DNA of 64,000 bases from Sisyra terminalis (taxonomy: Eukaryota; Arthropoda; Insecta; Neuroptera; Sisyridae). The position numbers were made by a program, and so were the translations under genes. Positions 61,501 to 64,000 of the stretch are shown in pieces (position 1 is the stretch's first letter; the number at the start of each line of letters is the position of its first letter). The DNA lies in assembly GCA_958496175.1 (NCBI GenBank), contig OY292278.1, positions 6,882,001 through 6,946,000 of the forward strand, in the 5' to 3' direction. Below the pieces are notes generated by a model. It saw only the letters and a program-made list of their open reading frames with translations, ran no database searches and was not told where the DNA came from.

Positions 61501-64000
61501 TATCACCAACGTGAGCTTTAAAATTCCAAAGTGCAAGAGAATATTGTTCCCATGTTATTCAAATGGAAAATCGAAATTTGCGATATGGCACCTCTTAATA
61601 TTAATATTATGAGCTTAAACTTTCACAGGATTTTTTTCTGTCATTCCCAACAATATTTTCGATATAATTAAGGAAAAAAAAATTCATCATTTTTTGGAAT
61701 CAGTCTAGTGTTTACCCATTCAAGTATGTTAAGCCAAGAATTTTTTGTTATCCTCTTCAAAGCTTTCAGGCTTTAAAAAAATTGAAAAAATATTAAAATT
61801 TCTCTTTAGTTCAACTTTGACCTCGAATAATTTTTGAAGAAATAAATATATCAAAAACTTGTATGAGACATTTTTTGTAGATCGTTCAATTTTCTACAAG
61901 AATATACCTTGGCCATTCCGAAATATTGTCACCAACGTGAGCTATAAAATTCCAAAGTGTAAGAGAATATTGCTCCCATGTTATTTCAATGGAAAATCGA
62001 AATTTACGATGCGGCACCTCTTAATATTAATATTAAGAGCTTAAACTTTCACATGATTTTGTTTTTGTCATTCCCAACAATATTTTCAATATAATTAAGA
62101 CAAAAAAAATTTAACATTTTTTTGGATTCAGTCTAGTGTTTACCCATTCAAGTATGTAAAGCCAAGATTTTTTTATTATCCTCTTCAAAGCTTTCAGGGT
62201 TTAAAAAGGACTAAGAGTGGCCAAATTTTCATTGAATTTCTACTTTTTTTATTATTGAAAGTTATAGGTGGAAAGACTTGCATCCATCTCAACTTTACAT
62301 CAAAGAAATGAAAGCAGAATCTCAAGTTTCATTAAGTGTTATCAAATAATTGGTTTGAATCAATAATCATTTGATTGTTGTGTAGAATTTTGAAAAATGT
62401 CAATAGAAAAGCATTCCTTTGAAGTCATTTTCGCCGCATATTTTTCACAAATGTCAACAATGCATTTTATTAAAGGTATTTATTGTTTTGTTTGCAGACT
62501 TAACAGTGGGCCTTATTAACGTTCTTACGGACATAGTATGGCGGGTGACCGTCGCCTGGTATGCTGGCAATGCTGCTTGCAAATGCATTCGATTTTTGCA
62601 AGCGACCGTCACATATGCATCCACCTACGTCCTCGTCGCCCTCAGCATCGATCGTTACGACGCCATCACTCATCCGATGAACTTTTCCGGAAGCTGTAAG
62701 TTGCAATTGCTACATTACATTTTCCTCCAAAACTGAAACTTCTAAAAAAAAACGATATTTTTAGGGAGACGAGCTCGAATTCTAGTCTTAATCGCTTGGT
62801 CGTTGAGTGTGTTTTTCTCTTTGCCAATGATTTTTCTTTTTGAAGAACGCATGGTTGAAGGTATTGGGGAATTAATCATTTTTTTTTTGGTGGGAAATTA
62901 AGTGGTTAATTTTATGTTTAGGTCAGGTGCAATGTTGGATTGATTTAAAGCCGTGGCAATGGAAGATTTATATGACATTGATTGCGATGATTTTATTTGT
63001 AATTCCGGCGATTATTATCAGTGCTTGTTACACGATTATTGTGCGGACAATTTGGACAAAGAGTCGACTTTTGTTGGTTCCTCCAGCGACTATTGGTTTG
63101 GTTCAACCGCATACTCGAATTAATGGTTTGGATGGCTAAGTTTTTAGTAATTTGGATTTTAAATTAATGTAATTTCAGGTGCTGATGATCGTATCTTGAG
63201 ACATCCGCACCACCATCACGAAGATTTACATGATTGTCGCCGTGCTAGTTCGCGTGGTATAATCCCACGTGCAAAAATCAAAACCGTGAAAATGACTTTT
63301 GTAATTGTATTCGGTAAAGATTTTTCTTGACACTTTTAATGTTTATAGTTGCTTTGATTTTATGCAAACCATGTAGTTAGAAGATCAAAGAGATTTACAA
63401 ATGTTTGCTTTATATTTTTTGTGTTAGAAGTTTTGCAAAGTTTTTTGTGATTTCAGTTTTCGTGATTTGTTGGAGTCCATTCATTGTGTTCGATTTACTC
63501 CAAGTTTACGATTACATTCCGCGTACCCAAACCAACATTGCCATTGCTACATTCATTCAAAGTCTAGCTCCTTTGAATTCGGCGGCCAATCCAGTGATTT
63601 ATTGCTTGTTTTCCACCCATATGTGTAGAACTCTGAGGTACTTACTAGTCTTATAACTATTCTAATTTCTAATAGCATTTTTTTGAAACAAATAGTTTGA
63701 TTTTTGGCTAAAAACTGTAATATCCTAAACTAAAGTAGTTCTTTTGCTCCACAAAGAAATGCTACTAGAATTCCTAGTTTTCCCCCGAAAATTAACTCAA
63801 TTTTCTTCAAGAAAACTACCTCCATTCAAATGGCTATCCTGCTGCCTGACAAGTTTGGACCCAGCCGGAGCTAGTACCCACTGTTTGGGGTACATGCGAG
63901 GTGACCGCGGATCTCGGGACTCCACTCGCACAGCGACCACTTCTTTAACCACCCTATCAACCACGCGACGCTCCGGATCCGCAGCATCCCTTCGTCAACA
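43373..64000 (+). CDS. CCAPR: Neuropeptide GPCR, CCAP-receptor-like (gene level, partial, 7 exons)
   Basis: The joined exons encode a rhodopsin-family receptor from TM1 to the cytoplasmic tail. Visible hallmarks are GNSAV in TM1, LAIADL in TM2, a Cys before TM3 (AACKC), [11 protein letters not shown] after TM3, QCW in extracellular loop 2, CWSPF in TM6 and NSAANPVIY in TM7. The stretches NVLTDIVW and [10 protein letters not shown] are, from family knowledge, typical of insect receptors for crustacean cardioactive peptide, a cyclic peptide acting in ecdysis and heart rate. Such receptors sit in the plasma membrane and signal through G proteins. Exons are 43373-43508, 62498-62695, 62765-62860, 62922-63134 (or 63125), 63179-63313, 63457-63637 and 63812 to the window end. 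The start codon and extracellular N-terminus must lie in upstream exon(s) I could not find. Related vasopressin-like or AKH/corazonin receptors fit less well. Confidence 0.85.
45880..46000 (-). pseudogene. Mariner transposase fragment in the array
   Basis: The sequence around CTTTGGAAAGATAACCTTATC and GACTCAATTGTA matches, on the same strand, the segment of the relic at 48412-48500 that encodes the region before the HDNARPH-type motif. It is short and broken. Confidence 0.6.
46955..47170 (-). pseudogene. Mariner transposase C-terminal fragment in the array
   Basis: It contains the same block as the 45.9-kb fragment plus CCTTTGATGCGATCTAGGA, which corresponds on the minus strand to the C-terminal IASKDE-type region of mariner transposases. 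Internal deletion removed the PPYSxD part. Confidence 0.6.
47614..47990. mobile_element. Foldback B, copy 2 (full palindrome)
   Basis: The left arm starts TGTTTAAGCCCTTGTC, and the arms meet near 47820 around CCAGTTGGGTCATTTTA. The mirrored motif AACGTTTCGTCAGT/ACTGACGAAACGTT lies in both arms: a full hammerhead-like core on the minus strand at 47708-47744, and a mutated one on the plus strand at 47887-47924. It interrupts the mariner-derived array. Confidence 0.8.
47708..47744 (-). ncRNA. Hammerhead-ribozyme-like motif (foldback B copy 2, left arm)
   Basis: Minus-strand RNA parts: GCC, CUGAAGA, extra A, GUCAG-GAAUGA-CUGAC, GAAA, CGUU, GGA. The core is complete and stem I is two pairs plus a mismatch. 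In the opposite arm the core reads UUGAAUA and should be inactive. Confidence 0.35.
48110..49010 (-). pseudogene. Mariner transposase, nearly full length but dead
   Basis: Read on the minus strand with frame changes, it follows the mariner order: [30 protein letters not shown] (helix-turn-helix), [17 protein letters not shown], a decayed MDEKWI region, [22 protein letters not shown], then [19 protein letters not shown] (48300-48360) and ends [18 protein letters not shown]. The third catalytic Asp survives in PLDYHLF. The first is lost to a stop in the DEKW motif and the middle one to decay. Full-length mariners encode about 345 residues. It is the best copy of the family that built the flanking arrays. 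Confidence 0.85.
49011..50190. other. Intronic AT-rich sequence, no gene seen
   Basis: It holds a G run at 49730-49737 and three copies of GAGCTTT at 49914-49934. The part 49680-49980 is less AT-rich. Otherwise nothing recognisable. Confidence 0.5.
50281..51697. mobile_element. Nested TAGGGTGGGTC foldback, complete
   Basis: The 1417-bp element has perfect ends TAGGGTGGGTC/GACCCACCCTA and an 8-bp target duplication ATGTGGAT (50273-50280 and 51698-51705). Arms mirror each other (GAGCTCTTAATTTTAATAGG on the left, AAGAGCTCATACTTGG on the right). A 93-codon frame at 50414-50695 lies wholly in one arm and is incidental. The superfamily is not assigned. Confidence 0.85.
52130..52725. repeat. Palindromic core of copy 2
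   Basis: It is the equivalent of 6898-7490. The arms mirror each other around 52425, each with CTGCTAGCCAAA or its complement. The incidental minus-strand frame [16 protein letters not shown] reappears here. Confidence 0.8.
53149..53964. mobile_element. Nested TAGGGTGGTCC foldback, complete
   Basis: The 816-bp element is flanked by ATCCACAT (53141-53148 and 53965-53972). The left arm starts TAGGGTGGTCCTTAATAG; the right arm mirrors it with some substitutions. It matches 7910-8751 in copy 1. Confidence 0.85.
54180..54790. other. GC-richer unique block inside the intron
   Basis: About 600 bp with clearly lower AT content. Two overlapping minus-strand frames (93 and 88 codons) are open, but neither has a recognisable domain. 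Position within the receptor intron makes an intronic enhancer possible. Confidence 0.3.
55036..56079 (+). mobile_element. Composite hAT block: repeat X 5' part plus hAT copy 2
   Basis: The whole 1044-bp block is flanked by GATAAGAT (55028-55035 and 56080-56087). Inside, 55036-55366 is the repeat X sequence, ending CTTCGCTC, the old target site of the hAT element. 55367-56079 is the hAT copy, from CAGTGGCGTAG to CTACGCCTCTG. So the unit that moved ran from a cryptic left end (GCTAAAGCA) to the true hAT right end. Confidence 0.8.
55450..55790 (+). pseudogene. hAT transposase C-terminal domain, copy 2, broken
   Basis: It is the same fragment as in copy 1, with [14 protein letters not shown] preserved, then a stop. 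In a shifted frame [18 protein letters not shown] and [15 protein letters not shown] complete the dimerisation domain, slightly better preserved than in copy 1. Confidence 0.85.
56690..59340. repeat. Old inverted repeat, arms about 0.3 kb, 2.65 kb overall
   Basis: The left arm (about 56690-57040) and right arm (about 59030-59340) mirror each other: ACATTCTTTTGAGATCTTAA on the left, TTAAGATCTCAAAAGAATGT on the right. The match extends through TTTATCCT and TTCTTATTGTTT. Divergence is sizeable. The spacer is AT-rich with no coding content. Confidence 0.7.
59341..60600. other. Intronic AT-rich sequence, no gene seen
   Basis: Nothing recognisable; no frame above 60 codons. Confidence 0.5.
60601..62150. 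mobile_element. Foldback right-arm copies, TAGACTG family, three in a row
   Basis: Three copies of the right arm of the 2922-4727 family lie in one orientation: about 60601-61007, 61118-61711 and 61790-62137. The last two end GAATCAGTCTA or GATTCAGTCTA, followed by the same flank (GTGTTTACCCATTCAAGTATG). So the end of the array is itself a tandem duplication of about 0.42 kb. Frames of 60-70 codons in this region are incidental. Confidence 0.75.
62151..62497. other. 3' end of the large CCAPR intron
   Basis: It starts with a continuation of the duplicated flank (CTCTTCAAAGCTTTCAGG), then unique AT-rich sequence leading to the TTTGTTTGCAG acceptor. No separate gene. Confidence 0.7.
62498..62695 (+). 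CDS. CCAPR: CCAPR exon B: TM2-TM3 and DRY motif
   Basis: The acceptor is TTTGCAG. The first two bases complete the split Asp codon of LAIA-D-LTVG, confirming the join across 19 kb. The exon encodes TM2 ([14 protein letters not shown]), the extracellular [10 protein letters not shown] segment with the TM3 cysteine used for the loop-2 disulfide, TM3, and [11 protein letters not shown]. It ends in MNFSGS plus one base before GTAAGT. DRY is intact, so nothing here suggests loss of G-protein coupling. Confidence 0.92.
62765..62860 (+). CDS. CCAPR: CCAPR exon C: TM4
   Basis: A 69-bp intron separates this exon from the DRY exon. The first codon, split across the join, is Trp (FSGS-W-RRARI). The 96-bp exon carries TM4 ([20 protein letters not shown] with the expected W and P) and the start of extracellular loop 2 (FEERMVEG). 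It ends one base into a Gly codon before a GT donor. Confidence 0.9.
62922..63134 (+). CDS. CCAPR: CCAPR exon D: extracellular loop 2, TM5, start of loop 3
   Basis: The exon follows a 61-bp intron. It encodes the QCW cysteine partner of the TM3 disulfide, TM5 ([19 protein letters not shown]) and the start of intracellular loop 3. The 3' boundary is uncertain. Ending at 63134 uses a GC donor (GCTAAG) and a 44-bp intron. Ending at 63125 uses a weak GT donor (GTTTGG) and a 53-bp intron. Both keep frame and differ by three residues (LDG). If unspliced, the frame meets TAA right after LDG. Confidence 0.82.
63179..63313 (+). CDS. CCAPR: CCAPR exon E: His-rich loop 3 and start of TM6
   Basis: The acceptor is AATTTCAG. 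In phase with the previous exon it reads [19 protein letters not shown], a histidine-rich loop 3 insert. It continues with the basic segment [12 protein letters not shown] that leads into TM6. It ends one base into a Val codon before GTAAAG. The KTVKMT run before TM6 matches the usual receptor pattern. Confidence 0.88.
63457..63637 (+). CDS. CCAPR: CCAPR exon F: TM6-TM7
   Basis: After a 143-bp intron the frame resumes as [22 protein letters not shown], with the CWxP motif of TM6. Next comes TM7 with [17 protein letters not shown], which holds the NPxxY motif as NPVIY. It ends THMCRTLR across a GT donor. The [17 protein letters not shown] segment is highly typical of arthropod CCAP receptors, from family knowledge. 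Confidence 0.92.
63812..64000 (+). CDS. CCAPR: CCAPR exon G: C-terminal tail, cut by window end
   Basis: The acceptor TTCTTCAAG leads to [17 protein letters not shown]. The amphipathic stretch plus the CC pair is a likely helix 8 and palmitoylation site (inference). The rest is a Ser/Thr/Arg-rich tail ([17 protein letters not shown]) suited to kinase or arrestin regulation. The frame is still open at the last base. GC content is the highest in the window. Confidence 0.85.

Larger units (their letters stand above)
43509..62497 (+). other. 19-kb intron of CCAPR, transposon-filled
   Basis: The interval is bounded by GTAAGC and TTTGCAG and splits an Asp codon at the start of TM2. The other introns of the gene are about 44-174 bp. 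Growth of this intron is explained largely by the mariner-derived array, the foldback elements, the nested palindrome and the composite hAT block listed separately. Confidence 0.85.

Noticed and set aside
60811..62044. Frames of 60-70 codons with shared residues (VEVKVELK, LTQP)
   Set aside because: They resemble each other only because the foldback arm is repeated; stops and shifts differ between copies.

Overview
The window looks like insect nuclear DNA: very AT-rich, intron-bearing, and filled with decayed transposons. The one convincing gene is a class A neuropeptide GPCR on the + strand. It best fits the crustacean cardioactive peptide (CCAP) receptor. Seven coding exons are visible (43373-43508, then six exons from 62498 to the window end), with clean GT-AG joins except one doubtful donor. 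The N-terminal exon(s) before TM1 were not found, and the C-terminal tail runs off the window at 64000. The order is unknown; a beetle-like insect is a guess.

Layout. 1-1617: tandem array of a mariner fragment carrying a MITE. 2922-4727, 6188-9185 and 10429-12088: foldback (long inverted repeat) elements. 14937-15915: nested foldbacks with hammerhead-like motifs. 21.8-23.6 kb: two local tandem duplications. 25883-28397: a 2.5-kb palindrome with a Helitron-like insertion in one arm. 35925-38874: a repeat block with Helitron helicase debris and a deleted hAT element. 39992-41895: a 0.9-kb tandem duplication with a MITE in only one copy. 43509-62497: a 19-kb intron splitting the receptor between TM1 and TM2. 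The intron holds a mariner-derived array (44.4-49.0 kb), a 3.9-kb nested palindrome (50191-54062), a composite hAT block (55036-56079), an old inverted repeat (56.7-59.3 kb) and foldback arm copies (60.6-62.15 kb).

No tRNA, rRNA, CRISPR or second cellular gene could be supported. The rest is AT-rich sequence with a few unique, GC-richer islands that could be regulatory. The most informative signals are structural: exact target-site duplications, empty sites preserved in sister repeat copies, palindromes hit at mirrored sites by different elements, and hammerhead-ribozyme-like cores inside foldback arms.
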